Below, in pieces: positions 50,947 through 59,121 of a stretch of DNA of 64,000 nucleotides. This DNA comes from Rhodanobacter denitrificans (GTDB lineage Bacteria; Pseudomonadota; Gammaproteobacteria; Xanthomonadales; Rhodanobacteraceae), in contig NC_020541.1 in assembly GCF_000230695.2 (NCBI RefSeq), positions 3,968,001 through 4,032,000 of the forward strand, given 5' to 3'. The notes beneath the pieces were generated by a model that saw nothing but the letters and a program-made list of their open reading frames with translations, did no database searches and was not told the origin of the DNA. A program made the position numbers and the translations under genes. The first letter of the stretch is position 1, and every line of letters starts with the position of its first letter.

Positions 50947-51477
50947 TTACTCCAGATCGCCGAGCATGTCGTCCTTGCCGGGCCGGGCCAGCCAGCCGGC
51001 AATGTCTTCACCGAGCGCCTTGACCGTTCGCCCGAGCACCGAGCAGTTGCCCTTGAAGCCGCCGAACGCGCCGCCCATCGAATTGCGCCGCCCGATGAAA
51101 TGGCCGACCTCGGTGCCGTCCTGGTAGAGCCGGCCCTTTACCGTGGTGTAGGTGTGGTGGCCGAGGAACGCGTTGCCGTCGGCCACCGAGTCGGTGATCT
51201 CCAGCACCAGCGCGCGGCCCGCCGAACCGGCGCCAACCGACGCCACCTGCGTCACCGCCACGCCCTTCTCCTGCCCGTACTTCTTGATGAAGCCGGACAG
51301 CTTCTCGCCGAGCTGGCACTCGCGCTTGACCGCACCCGCGATCACCGCATCCTGCGCGAAAGGAACCACCGCCGGCACGCTCACCGTGGCAGACGGCGCC
51401 GCGTTGTTGTCGGCGGCATGGGAAACGGAAAAGACACCGCACAACAAGGCGGCGGAAACAAGAGCGGTCTTGCGCAT
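50947..51477 (-). CDS. exported hypothetical protein inside the pigment locus
   Basis: 176 residues. The signal peptide MRKTALVSAALLCGVFSVSHA is cut before ADNN. The mature region has two Cys (RECQLGEKL, GNCSVLG), a beta-rich middle (GRALVLEITDSVADGNAFLGHHTYTTVKGRLY) and a Gly-rich helix (FIGRRNSMGGAFGGFKGNCSVL). I do not recognise a family. It is on the minus strand downstream of the ketoreductase (63 bp) and convergent with the glycosyltransferase, so it may be the last gene of the minus-strand pigment operon. Confidence 0.8.
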   Translation of the reverse strand: MRKTALVSAALLCGVFSVSHAADNNAAPSATVSVPAVVPFAQDAVIAGAVKRECQLGEKLSGFIKKYGQEKGVAVTQVASVGAGSAGRALVLEITDSVADGNAFLGHHTYTTVKGRLYQDGTEVGHFIGRRNSMGGAFGGFKGNCSVLGRTVKALGEDIAGWLARPGKDDMLGDLE

Positions 51478-51540
51478 CGAACATCCTCCGTGATGGAACC
51501 CCCCTGGCTCCGTCCGTGCAGTATGCCGGTTCGCCGTCGC

Positions 51541-52278
51541 TCAGCCCATGCCGCCGTTGACGCCGATCAGCTGGCCGTTGACGTAGCCGGCCGCGTCGGA
51601 GCACAGGAACGCCACCAGCGCGGCCACTTCCTCCGGCCGGCCGGCGCGCTGCGCGGGCACCAGCTCACGGATACGTTCGGGCGGGAACGCCGCCTCGGCC
51701 ATGCGCCCCTCGATCACGCCGGGCGCGACCACGTTGACGGTAATCCCGCGCGAGGCCATCTCGCGCGCCAGCGACTTGCTGGCGCCCACCAGCGCCGCCT
51801 TCGCCGCGGCGTAGTTGGTCTGGCCGCGATTGCCCAGCTGTGCCGCCGCCGAGCCGATCGAGACGATGCGGCCGAAGCGCGCGCGCGCCATCGGCAGCAG
51901 CAGCGGCCGGGTGACGTGGAAGAAGCCGTGCAGCGAGACGTCGATCACCCGGTGCCACTGCTCGTCACTCATGCCGGCCATCGGCGCGTCGTCGTGGATG
52001 CCGGCATTGTTGACCAGCGCGTGGATCGGCCCTTCGGCCAGCAGCGCGTCCAGCGCCGCGCGGGTCACCTCCGCATCGGTGACGTCGAACGCCAGCGCCT
52101 GCGCGCTGCCGCCGTCGGCGACGATCGCCACGGCGGTTTCCTCGGCCCGGGTCAGGCTGTGGTGGCCATGCACGATCACGTGCCAGCCGGCCGCGGCGAG
52201 CGCGTGGCAGATCGCGCCGCCGAGCTCGCCGCTGCCGCCGGTGACCAGGGCGCGGCGTGCGGGATGGGCTTCGGACAT
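51541..52278 (-). CDS. 3-oxoacyl-ACP reductase (FabG/ApeQ-like)
   Basis: 245 residues, short-chain dehydrogenase. The cofactor motif is TGGSGELG (about 13-20), the structural NNAG at 90-93, and the catalytic Ser143, Tyr156 and Lys160 (NYAAAK). The C-terminus YVNGQLIGVNGGMG is FabG-like. In this cluster it should reduce the beta-keto group of each extension cycle. It lies 19 bp downstream of the hotdog dehydratase gene. It is distinct from a housekeeping fabG by context only. Confidence 0.9.
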   Translation of the reverse strand: MSEAHPARRALVTGGSGELGGAICHALAAAGWHVIVHGHHSLTRAEETAVAIVADGGSAQALAFDVTDAEVTRAALDALLAEGPIHALVNNAGIHDDAPMAGMSDEQWHRVIDVSLHGFFHVTRPLLLPMARARFGRIVSIGSAAAQLGNRGQTNYAAAKAALVGASKSLAREMASRGITVNVVAPGVIEGRMAEAAFPPERIRELVPAQRAGRPEEVAALVAFLCSDAAGYVNGQLIGVNGGMG

Positions 52279-52297
52279 GGCAGGCCTCGCAGGCGGA

Positions 52298-52732
52298 TCA
52301 GCGGGAAGGATGGATCACCGCGGCGCGCCCGCTGGCCAGCAGGCGGCCGCGATGCTCGACGCGGAACGCATACTGCGCGCCGCCGTCGTCGGCGTAAAGA
52401 CACTCGGCGTGGACGTCCAGATGGCCGTCGAGCCGATCGACGTATTCCTCGAACAGCTGCACGTCGCGCAGGCTGACCAGCCTGCCGGGGCGCACCGTCT
52501 CGCTGCCGCGCGCACGCGCCAGCAGCGCGCCATGCACAGCCATCGCCTGCGCGCCGTACTCAGCCAGATGCACCGCATGCAGGCCGTGTTCGCCGCGCAG
52601 CGGGTTGTCGGTGCGCGCATGGCCCGCGCTGACCGCGTGGATCGTGCGCTCGTCCCACGCGAGCACCGCGTCGAGCAGGCACATCGTGCCCGCATGGGGG
52701 ATCAGCTGGGCCCAGTCAGTCTTCGGCAGCAT
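52298..52732 (-). CDS. hotdog-fold 3-hydroxyacyl dehydratase (ApeP-like)
   Basis: 144 residues. The N-terminal LIPHAGTMCLLDAVLAWDE places a His in the FabA/FabZ-like active-site position; HAVHLAEYGAQAMAVHGAL corresponds to the long central helix that carries the acidic residue. In aryl-polyene systems two unequal hotdog proteins form one dehydratase; the second is probably the protein at 56573. It overlaps the exporter gene by 17 bp. Confidence 0.82.
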   Translation of the reverse strand: MLPKTDWAQLIPHAGTMCLLDAVLAWDERTIHAVSAGHARTDNPLRGEHGLHAVHLAEYGAQAMAVHGALLARARGSETVRPGRLVSLRDVQLFEEYVDRLDGHLDVHAECLYADDGGAQYAFRVEHRGRLLASGRAAVIHPSR

Positions 52733-55028
52733 GCGGCGCCATCAGGATCGACAGGCAGAAATGGAACGCCACGCCCAGGCTCACGGTGAGCCCGATCGCG
52801 CGCAGCACGGGGATCGTCGCCCACGCCAGCATGCCGAACACCAAGAGCGCGGACAGCACACAGACCAAGGTGGCGTGCAGCGTGCGCCGCTGCTCGGCCG
52901 GATCGCCGGTGTCGCGCTCGAAGAACAGCGCGTAGTGCAGGCCCAGCCCGCCGGCGAGGATCAGCGCGACCAGGTGGAACAGCGAGATCTCGATGCCGGC
53001 CACGCGCTCCACCGCCAGCACCAGGAACGTCGCCAGGGTCATCGGCGCCAGCACGTGCCAGGTGCGGCGCACGCTGCGCAGCGCGAAGGTGATGGTCAAC
53101 ACCAGCAAAACCGCAGCGGCCAGCAAGGCCTGCAGGATGCGCGTGCGGTAGTCGACCACCAGCGACTCGGAAGCCGCTTTCAGATCCAGCAGGCGCACGG
53201 TGCCGTTCGTGTTCGTACCAAGCGCCTGCAACGCGGCCACGTCGTGCACGCCGCTGACCGTGCCCAGGCCCAGCCAGTGGCCGTCGCGCTCCACCAGCAT
53301 CGCGGCGAGGCGCTGACCCAGCGGGGTCTGCGCGTAGCGCTGCGGCGTCAGTGGCGGCAGCGTGCGCGCGGCCTGCACGTCGTCGGCGAACGGCCGGAAC
53401 AGGTCGGCGCGGAACGGCAGGCCCCGCGACGCCTCGTCCAGTGCGTGCTGCAGGGTGCCGCGATCGGGCAGCTTCGCCTGCCGCGCGCGCTGCACGGCCA
53501 CGCTGGGCAGGTAACGCGACGGCAGCTCCAGCGCATCGACCGCGTGTCGTGCCAGCAGCGCATCGACGCGCGGCTGCAGTTGCTCCGACAACGCCAGCAC
53601 GCCCTGTTCGGTCGGCGCCTCGAGCACCAGCAGGTAGCGCACGTCGGGCGCGCCGAGCGCCTCGCGCAGGCGCGCGTCGTGCTGCAGCAGGTCCGCCGGC
53701 AGCGGGGTCAGCGCGGCGAGGTTGTCCTGCCAGAACGGGCCGCGCGCCAGCGCCAGCATCGCCACGATCGCCACGGCGACCACGCCGGGAATCCAGCGCG
53801 GCCGCGGCAGCCGGTCGACGAAGCTGCGCGCCCTCATCAGCCAGCGCATGCCGGCCACGTCGCGCACGCGCCGTGGCAGCAGCTGCGGCAGCAGGTAGCG
53901 CGTGCTGAAGCCGGCCACCAGCAGGCCGACGATGGTGAACACCGCCAGCTGCTTCAGCCCGTTCACGCCCGACGCGTAGAACGCCAGGTAGGCGATGCAG
54001 GCCGAGGCGATCGCGGTCAGCAGCAGCGGCCACAGCGCACGCACGCTGGCCAGTGCGTCCTCGCCGGCACGACGGTGGCTGAGCACGCGGATCGGGTATT
54101 CCTGCGCCACGCCGAGCAGGGTGAAGCCGAACGCGAGGGTGATCCCGTGCACCGCAGGAAACGCGAGCGTCAACGCGGCGATGCCGGCCAGCGCGGCGCT
54201 GGCGATCGGCAGCGCCGACAGCAGCAGCGAACCGACGCTGCGGTACGCCAGCAGCAGCAGCGCGACGAAGCCCACGGTGGAGATGCGCCCGATCCAGTCG
54301 GCCTGGTGCCGCGTCTGCGCGCCGACCACCACGCTGAAATAGCCCGGGCCGCTCAACTCGAGCTTCGCGCCGGCGCTGCCGGGCAGCGCGGCGAAGGCGT
54401 GGCGGATGCCGTCGATCGCCTGCTGCTGCGCACCCGGATCGAAACCGGCGGCGACCGTCTGCACCAGCAGCAACGCCTCGCCCTGCGGCGAGAACCACAC
54501 GCCCTCGCGCAGTTCCGGCGACTTCGCCGGCGCCCACAGCTCGGCCAGCTTCAGCACCTCCAGCGTGGGGTCGCGCGGCAGCAGGCCTTTCAGCAGACTG
54601 GCCGCCGGCGAGGAAAGATCGTCCAGTCGTTGCTGCAGCTGGTCGGCGAGGTACGCCTCGTCCAGCGGCTGCGTGTCCAGCGTGGGCGACAGCAGGTAGC
54701 GGTACGGCAGCAGGCCGCCGTCCAGCGCGCCGAGGTCGAAACTGCCGTTGAGCACCTGGCTGTAGCGTCGGTCGTTCTTCAGCGCCGCGGCGAGGCCCTG
54801 GCTCAGCGCGGCCAGTTGCGTGTCGGACTGGCCGCGGATGGAGAGCAGCAGCAAGCGCGAACCCGGCCCTTCGCCGACCTGTTCCATCAGCAGGCGCTGG
54901 TCCGGCGTGGTCGGCGCGGGCATGAAGCTGCGCAGGTCGGTGCTGACGTGCAGCCGCTGGCTGACCATCCAGCCGAGCCCGGCCAGGGCCAGCAACCAGG
55001 CCAGCAGCAGCGTCGCGCGGGCGCGCAT
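52716..55028 (-). CDS. MMPL/RND-type exporter of the aryl-polyene cluster (ApeM-like)
   Basis: 770 residues from MRARATLLLAWLLALAG; an in-frame GTG at 55049, with GAGG upstream, would add seven residues and overlap the previous gene. Topology is MMPL-like: TM1, a large periplasmic domain (about 40-245), five TMs, TM7, a second domain (about 420-620) and five TMs. The motif GLHYALFFERDTGD is typical of polyene-cluster exporters. It probably moves the finished pigment or its lipid toward the outer membrane together with the LolA-like carrier encoded just upstream. Confidence 0.87.
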   Translation of the reverse strand: MRARATLLLAWLLALAGLGWMVSQRLHVSTDLRSFMPAPTTPDQRLLMEQVGEGPGSRLLLLSIRGQSDTQLAALSQGLAAALKNDRRYSQVLNGSFDLGALDGGLLPYRYLLSPTLDTQPLDEAYLADQLQQRLDDLSSPAASLLKGLLPRDPTLEVLKLAELWAPAKSPELREGVWFSPQGEALLLVQTVAAGFDPGAQQQAIDGIRHAFAALPGSAGAKLELSGPGYFSVVVGAQTRHQADWIGRISTVGFVALLLLAYRSVGSLLLSALPIASAALAGIAALTLAFPAVHGITLAFGFTLLGVAQEYPIRVLSHRRAGEDALASVRALWPLLLTAIASACIAYLAFYASGVNGLKQLAVFTIVGLLVAGFSTRYLLPQLLPRRVRDVAGMRWLMRARSFVDRLPRPRWIPGVVAVAIVAMLALARGPFWQDNLAALTPLPADLLQHDARLREALGAPDVRYLLVLEAPTEQGVLALSEQLQPRVDALLARHAVDALELPSRYLPSVAVQRARQAKLPDRGTLQHALDEASRGLPFRADLFRPFADDVQAARTLPPLTPQRYAQTPLGQRLAAMLVERDGHWLGLGTVSGVHDVAALQALGTNTNGTVRLLDLKAASESLVVDYRTRILQALLAAAVLLVLTITFALRSVRRTWHVLAPMTLATFLVLAVERVAGIEISLFHLVALILAGGLGLHYALFFERDTGDPAEQRRTLHATLVCVLSALLVFGMLAWATIPVLRAIGLTVSLGVAFHFCLSILMAPHAAED

Positions 55029-55030
55029 GT

Positions 55031-55693
55031 TCAGGGTGCGCTCCGGCACAGCGCCTCGAGCGCCTCGCGGGTGGGCGCAGCCGGCATCTGCGCGGCGAGC
55101 GGGCCGAGCAGGTCGACCGCGAGGTCACCATCGGCTTCCTGCATGTGCATGCAGCGCGAGGCGTTCGCGTAACCGTCGATGCGGATGCTGGCGACGGTCT
55201 TCGCCACGCGGGCGTCGCGCGGCACCAGGGTCAGCGTCCACGCGCCGCCGGTGTCGCCGTGCTGGCGGATCTCGAACGCCTGCTGCAATCGCGCGGCGTC
55301 GCCGCTGAGCAGCGCCACGAAACTGTCCAGCAGCACCTGCAGCTGCGGCGCGCGCTTCAGCGAGAAGTGCCGCGGACTCCTGCCGTCGCGCTGCTGGGTC
55401 ACCTCGCCGTCGGCGATGGTGGCGGTTTCCTTTTGCGGCTGTTCGACGCGCCGCTGCAGCCGGTCGCCGCCCAGCCACGACAGCTCGCCGGAGACCACCA
55501 GCGGCCGATCCAGCACCTGCAGGAAGCGCGCCTCGGCGAAGGCGGTATGCGCGGGCGCCGGCTGGCCCAGCGCGGCCACCAGCGCCGCCGCCGACGCCGC
55601 CGGGGCCGGCTCAGACGCCGACGCGCTCGCCCACGGCAGCAGCAGGCTCAGCAGCAGGCTCGCTCGCAGCGGGCGCCTCTTGCCAGAAATCAT
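55031..55693 (-). CDS. LolA-like outer-membrane carrier protein (ApeL-like)
   Basis: 220 residues from MISGKRRPLRASLLLSLLLPWASASASEP, a clear signal peptide that fixes the start. The LolA-type half-barrel follows (FAEARFLQVLDRPLVVSGELSWLGGDRLQRRVEQP, then HFSLKRAPQLQVLLDSFVALLSGD and WTLTLVPRDARVAKTVASIRIDG). It probably carries the hydrophobic product across the periplasm. The first 83 nt overlap the 3' end of the acyltransferase gene in another frame, which is long for this operon. Confidence 0.83.
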   Translation of the reverse strand: MISGKRRPLRASLLLSLLLPWASASASEPAPAASAAALVAALGQPAPAHTAFAEARFLQVLDRPLVVSGELSWLGGDRLQRRVEQPQKETATIADGEVTQQRDGRSPRHFSLKRAPQLQVLLDSFVALLSGDAARLQQAFEIRQHGDTGGAWTLTLVPRDARVAKTVASIRIDGYANASRCMHMQEADGDLAVDLLGPLAAQMPAAPTREALEALCRSAP

Positions 55694-56576
55694 AGAAGTT
55701 GAACCAGTTGTAGGGGGCGACGTGGATGTAGTGTTCCAGCCGTTGCGCATAGCGGGCAATCAGCACGTCCAGCACCGGGCCACGATCATGCCGCGGAATC
55801 TCCACCCGGTCGCTGAACGGCTCGAACACCAGCCGGTAGCGGTTGCCGCCCAGGTACAGACCGAAACACAGCACCACCGGCACCCGCAGCGTATGCGCCA
55901 GCAGCCACGGACTGACCGGGAACGGCGCCGGGGCACCGAGCAGGCCGGTACGCCGCAGCACCTCGTGGCCGCGACCGCGGTCGGCCAGCATCGCCACCAC
56001 CGCGCCGTCAGCGCAGGCCTCGGCCATCGCCAGCGCGATCGTGGTGCCATCCTGCGCCGCATCGATCACGCAGGCGCCCACGTCCGGTGCCAGTGCTTCG
56101 AGCAGCTCGGTCATCGCCGGCGTCTTCTGCTTGTCCAGCACCACCCGCAGCGCCATCTGCGGACGGCGCGCGCCGATCGCGCGCAGCGCCTCGAAGCTGC
56201 CCTGGTGCGAGCCGAGCAAGAGGACGCCGCGGCCCTGCGCGATGCGCTCATCGAGCAGGTCCAGGCCCTCGGTCTCGATCTGGAACGGCCGCTCGCCATG
56301 CGCCAGCAGGAAGATCCGGTCGAGGATGGTGGCGGCGAAGCAGTGGATGTGTTTCAGCACCTGCCACGCCGTCGCCGGCCGGCCGAACGCCCGCCGCAGG
56401 TACTGCCGCGAGGCCCGCCGTTCCGGCCCGCGGCGCAGGAAGAAGTACAGCGTGATCGGGTACAGGCACAGCCGGCCCACACGGCGCCCGCCATGCAGCG
56501 CGATGGTGCGGATCAGCCACAGCGCGAAACGCCCACCGCCCTCGGGCCGGCTCTGCCAGTGTCCATGCATGTTCAT
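55611..56576 (-). CDS. LpxL/HtrB-type acyltransferase (ApeD-like)
   Basis: 321 residues. The lysophospholipid-acyltransferase fold has the HX4E motif in LLLGSHQGSFEALRA (about 120), a second block LRVVLDKQKTPAMTELLE, and AMLADRGRGHEVLRRTGLLG. A single membrane-proximal hydrophobic region is near 33-47. In aryl-polyene clusters such enzymes attach the polyene to a lipid-like carrier. The C-terminal 28 residues are Pro/Ala-rich and are encoded in the overlap with the LolA-like gene. Confidence 0.86.
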   Translation of the reverse strand: MNMHGHWQSRPEGGGRFALWLIRTIALHGGRRVGRLCLYPITLYFFLRRGPERRASRQYLRRAFGRPATAWQVLKHIHCFAATILDRIFLLAHGERPFQIETEGLDLLDERIAQGRGVLLLGSHQGSFEALRAIGARRPQMALRVVLDKQKTPAMTELLEALAPDVGACVIDAAQDGTTIALAMAEACADGAVVAMLADRGRGHEVLRRTGLLGAPAPFPVSPWLLAHTLRVPVVLCFGLYLGGNRYRLVFEPFSDRVEIPRHDRGPVLDVLIARYAQRLEHYIHVAPYNWFNFYDFWQEAPAASEPAAEPAAAVGERVGV

Positions 56577-56872
56577 GTCGCTCCCTCGACCAGGCCGCGT
56601 GCCAGCAGCATGCCGTCACGCCGTATCTCGAAACGGATGCGTGACGCGTCCGTCGCCGCCAGCTGCAGCTGCGCCGTCTCGCCCGGCAACAGCGGCGCGG
56701 CGAATTTCGCTTCCAGCACGCGGCCCAGCCGCTGGCCGCGCCAGGCGCGCAGGGCCAGCGCCACCTGCTCCAGCAACACCACCCCGGGCACCAGCGGCGC
56801 GCCGGGAAAATGGCCGGGCAACGCGGGATGCCCCGCGTCGACGCGCAGCGCCTGTTCGAAGCCGGCGCTCAT
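56573..56872 (-). CDS. hotdog-fold dehydratase subunit (ApeI-like)
   Basis: 99 residues from MSAGFEQALRVDAGHPALPG. The FabZ signature HFPGAPLVPGVVLLE gives the active-site His21 and Glu35, so this is the catalytically competent partner of the pair with the protein at 52298. The longer open frame upstream is a shadow of the membrane protein gene. Start and stop overlap its neighbours by 4 nt each. Confidence 0.84.
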   Translation of the reverse strand: MSAGFEQALRVDAGHPALPGHFPGAPLVPGVVLLEQVALALRAWRGQRLGRVLEAKFAAPLLPGETAQLQLAATDASRIRFEIRRDGMLLARGLVEGAT

Positions 56873-57588
56873 GGCGCCACCACGCGCTTGCCGCGCAGCA
56901 GCTGCGGCCAATGCAGCGCCAGTTGCAGCAGCATGTCGTGCAGGCCGGGGTGCGGCAGATGGCGCAGCCGCCAGCGGCGGCAGCCGTACTCCGCCAGAAA
57001 CGCCACCCCCAGCAGCAGATAGCCACCCAGATGCAGCCACACCGCGGCCCAGCGTGCGGGCACGACCAGCGGTGCGGCGATGCCGGCGCGCGCCAGCAAC
57101 CCATCATGGTCGGCGCACAGCAGCAGGACGGCCAGCAGCAGCGCCTGGCCGCCCAGCAGCACGGTCCAGAACCAGGTGACCTGGCGCGCGTAGGCGGCCA
57201 CGCCCGGCTGGCGCAGCCGCTCGGCGCCCTCGATGGCAACGATGAAACGCTCCACCAGCGGCTCGGGTGTGCCCAGCGTGCGGCCGAACCAGGCCGCCAG
57301 CAGCGCGTTGATCAGCACCGGCACCGCCTCCAGCAGCGCGCCGGCGAAGCCGCAGCGCCAGCTCAGCAGCAGGCCGAACAGCACGCCCGACCACAGCAGC
57401 CACGACGTGCCGCGGCGCGCCAGCAGCTGCGGCAGCATCAGCACGGTCAGCAGCAGGGCCAGCGCCAGCAGCGCGAACACCTGCCGCTGCGTCACGGCGC
57501 CGGCGATCGCCAGCAGCGGGTAGGCCGGCAACAGCAGCAGGCCATAGCGCCGCGTGGCGTGTTCGGGCGAAAGAGGAGAGGACGTCAT
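56869..57588 (-). CDS. COG4648-type membrane protein (ApeG-like)
   Basis: 239 residues from MTSSPLSPEHATRRYG. Six or so TM helices (about 17-33, 38-54, 65-90, 97-106, 135-158, 180-200). The motif EPLVERFIVAIEG resembles the COG4648 family found next to ACP and AMP-ligase genes in aryl-polyene clusters. Its molecular role is not established. In most clusters the ligase gene follows it; here the hotdog gene follows directly. No convincing ribosome-binding site precedes the chosen ATG. Confidence 0.78.
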   Translation of the reverse strand: MTSSPLSPEHATRRYGLLLLPAYPLLAIAGAVTQRQVFALLALALLLTVLMLPQLLARRGTSWLLWSGVLFGLLLSWRCGFAGALLEAVPVLINALLAAWFGRTLGTPEPLVERFIVAIEGAERLRQPGVAAYARQVTWFWTVLLGGQALLLAVLLLCADHDGLLARAGIAAPLVVPARWAAVWLHLGGYLLLGVAFLAEYGCRRWRLRHLPHPGLHDMLLQLALHWPQLLRGKRVVAP

Positions 57589-57691
57589 GCCGGGTTCCGC
57601 ATCGGCTCCACCGGAACCGCGAGCCTGCCACGGGCGAAGCAACGCAGCATGAAGGAAGCGGCGTGGACGGGCTCGGAACGCATCGCCGGCC

Positions 57692-57961
57692 TCAGCCGGC
57701 GCGGTTCTGCTCGACGTGCGCGGACAGCGTGCGCAGGCTGGTGAAGATCTGCCGGTTGTCCGGGTTGTCCGAGCGCAGCTGGAAGCCGTAGCGCCTGGAC
57801 ACGGCCAGGGCGATTTCCAGCGCGTCGATCGAATCCAGCCCCAACTCGCCACCGAACAGCGGTGCGTCGGGATCGATCTGCCCGGGGGTGACGTGCTCGA
57901 GGTTCAGGCATTCCACGACCAGGGTGGCCAATTCGTGCTGCGCCGATGTCTGTTCCGCCAT
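57692..57961 (-). CDS. acyl carrier protein of the aryl-polyene PKS
   Basis: 89 residues from MAEQTSAQHELATLVVE. The phosphopantetheine attachment site is Ser44 in GLDSIDALEIA; NLEHVTPGQIDPDAPLFGGEL is helix I-loop sequence typical of XanC/ApeE-type carriers. It would hold the 3-hydroxybenzoyl starter and the growing polyene. Only one ACP gene is present, where E. coli-type clusters have two. It is divergent from the chorismatase gene with a 92-bp promoter region between them. Confidence 0.88.
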   Translation of the reverse strand: MAEQTSAQHELATLVVECLNLEHVTPGQIDPDAPLFGGELGLDSIDALEIALAVSRRYGFQLRSDNPDNRQIFTSLRTLSAHVEQNRAG

Positions 57962-58053
57962 GCTCGGTTCCGTACGCTGAATGCATTGCCTCCCCCCGGT
58001 GGCAGTGATCGCGGAGTGTAACATAGCGCCCTTGTCGTTCCCGGTTGTACGCC
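57962..58053. promoter_or_regulatory. divergent promoter region, ACP / chorismatase
   Basis: 92 bp shared by the two arms of the pigment locus. Toward the chorismatase a TGTAACAT extended -10-like element (about 58016-58023) is visible; no good -35 is present in either direction. Expression of both arms probably starts here. Confidence 0.4.
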
Positions 58054-59058
58054 ATGATGCAGGGCTGCGAAAACCCCCAGATGGACCCGCTGCCGCGCCG
58101 CGCGCCGCAGGTGTGCTATCGCACCGGCGAAGCAGCCGCGCTGCTCGCCGAACCCGGCACGCTGGCCCTGTTCGGCTTCGGTGCCGGCACGCCGGCCAGT
58201 GCCGACCCGCGCTACCTGCAGGTGGCGCTGGAACCCTTCGATGCGGACGCGCCGCTGGAGCTGTGGCGGGTCGATGCACCGGTCAGCTGCGGCAGCGACG
58301 GTGCCTTGCACTGGTCGGCCGGCGGCGGCTGGCTGTTCGTGGCGCTCGAGCTGGACGAACGCGAACACGGCGGGCCGACCGCCACCGCCCGGCTGGCGTA
58401 CGAGCGGCTGCACCGCTTCGTCGCCACCCGCGCGGCGCAGCACGTGCTGCGCGTGTGGAACTACCTCGGCGCGATCAACCATGGCGATGGCGACGCCGAG
58501 CGCTACAAGCATTTCTGCGACGGCCGCGCCGCCGGCATGGGCGACTTCTTCGCCGAAGGCTTCCCCGCGGCCACCGCGATCGGCCACCACGGCGACGAGC
58601 ACCGCCTGCAGGTTTATCTGCTGGCTGGCGACCAGGCCGGCCTGCGGGTGGAAAACCCGCGCCAGGTCAGCGCCTGGCGCTACCCGCGCCAGTACGGACG
58701 CACGCCGCCCAGCTTCGCCCGCGCGATGGCATTGCCGGCGCAGGACGTGCTGGCCATCTCCGGTACCGCCGCGGTGGTCGGCCACGCCTCGGCGCACCAG
58801 GACGACCTCGATGCCCAGCTGGAGGAAACGCTGCTCAACCTCGAGACGCTGCTGGCCAGCGCCGGCATGGCCGCCGGCTTCGACCCTCGCTCGCCGCTGA
58901 AGGTCTACGTGCGCCACGCGGCGGACGCTGCACGCGCGCGCGACTTCCTGCAACACCGCCTACCCGGCGTACCGCTGCTGCTGCTGCACGGCAACATCTG
59001 CCGCCGCGAGTTGCTGGTGGAAATCGACGGCTGGCGTTACGCCTGGAGCGGGGAGTGA
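58054..59058 (+). CDS. xanB2: XanB2-like chorismatase / 3-hydroxybenzoate synthase
   Basis: 334 residues from MMQGCENPQMDPLPRR (Met at 58081 also possible, 325 residues). The bifunctional chorismatase family (XanB2, FkbO/Hyg5 relatives) is indicated by VLRVWNYLGAINHGDGDAER, FCDGRAAGM, ENPRQVSAWRYPRQYGRTPP and DVLAISGTAAVVGH. XanB2 of Xanthomonas makes 3- and 4-hydroxybenzoate from chorismate and supplies the xanthomonadin starter. Location beside the polyene ACP fits the same role here. Older annotations name it pteridine-dependent deoxygenase-like. Confidence 0.87.
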   Translation: MMQGCENPQMDPLPRRAPQVCYRTGEAAALLAEPGTLALFGFGAGTPASADPRYLQVALEPFDADAPLELWRVDAPVSCGSDGALHWSAGGGWLFVALELDEREHGGPTATARLAYERLHRFVATRAAQHVLRVWNYLGAINHGDGDAERYKHFCDGRAAGMGDFFAEGFPAATAIGHHGDEHRLQVYLLAGDQAGLRVENPRQVSAWRYPRQYGRTPPSFARAMALPAQDVLAISGTAAVVGHASAHQDDLDAQLEETLLNLETLLASAGMAAGFDPRSPLKVYVRHAADAARARDFLQHRLPGVPLLLLHGNICRRELLVEIDGWRYAWSGE

Positions 59059-59121
59059 GCGAAGGCAACGGCGGAGCGCGCTTCGGCTTTTATCTCGCGC
59101 CTCACTCCCCTTCGCTCACTC
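59053..59121. terminator. inverted repeat holding both convergent stop codons
   Basis: GAGTGAGCGAAGG (59053-59065) pairs perfectly with its complement at 59109-59121. Each arm carries the stop codon of one of the convergent genes: both frames end in GAG TGA. Confidence 0.6.

Noticed and set aside
57589..57691. A second acyl carrier protein between the ACP and the COG4648 gene
   Set aside because: The 103-bp gap is too short and the open frame there has no phosphopantetheine motif.
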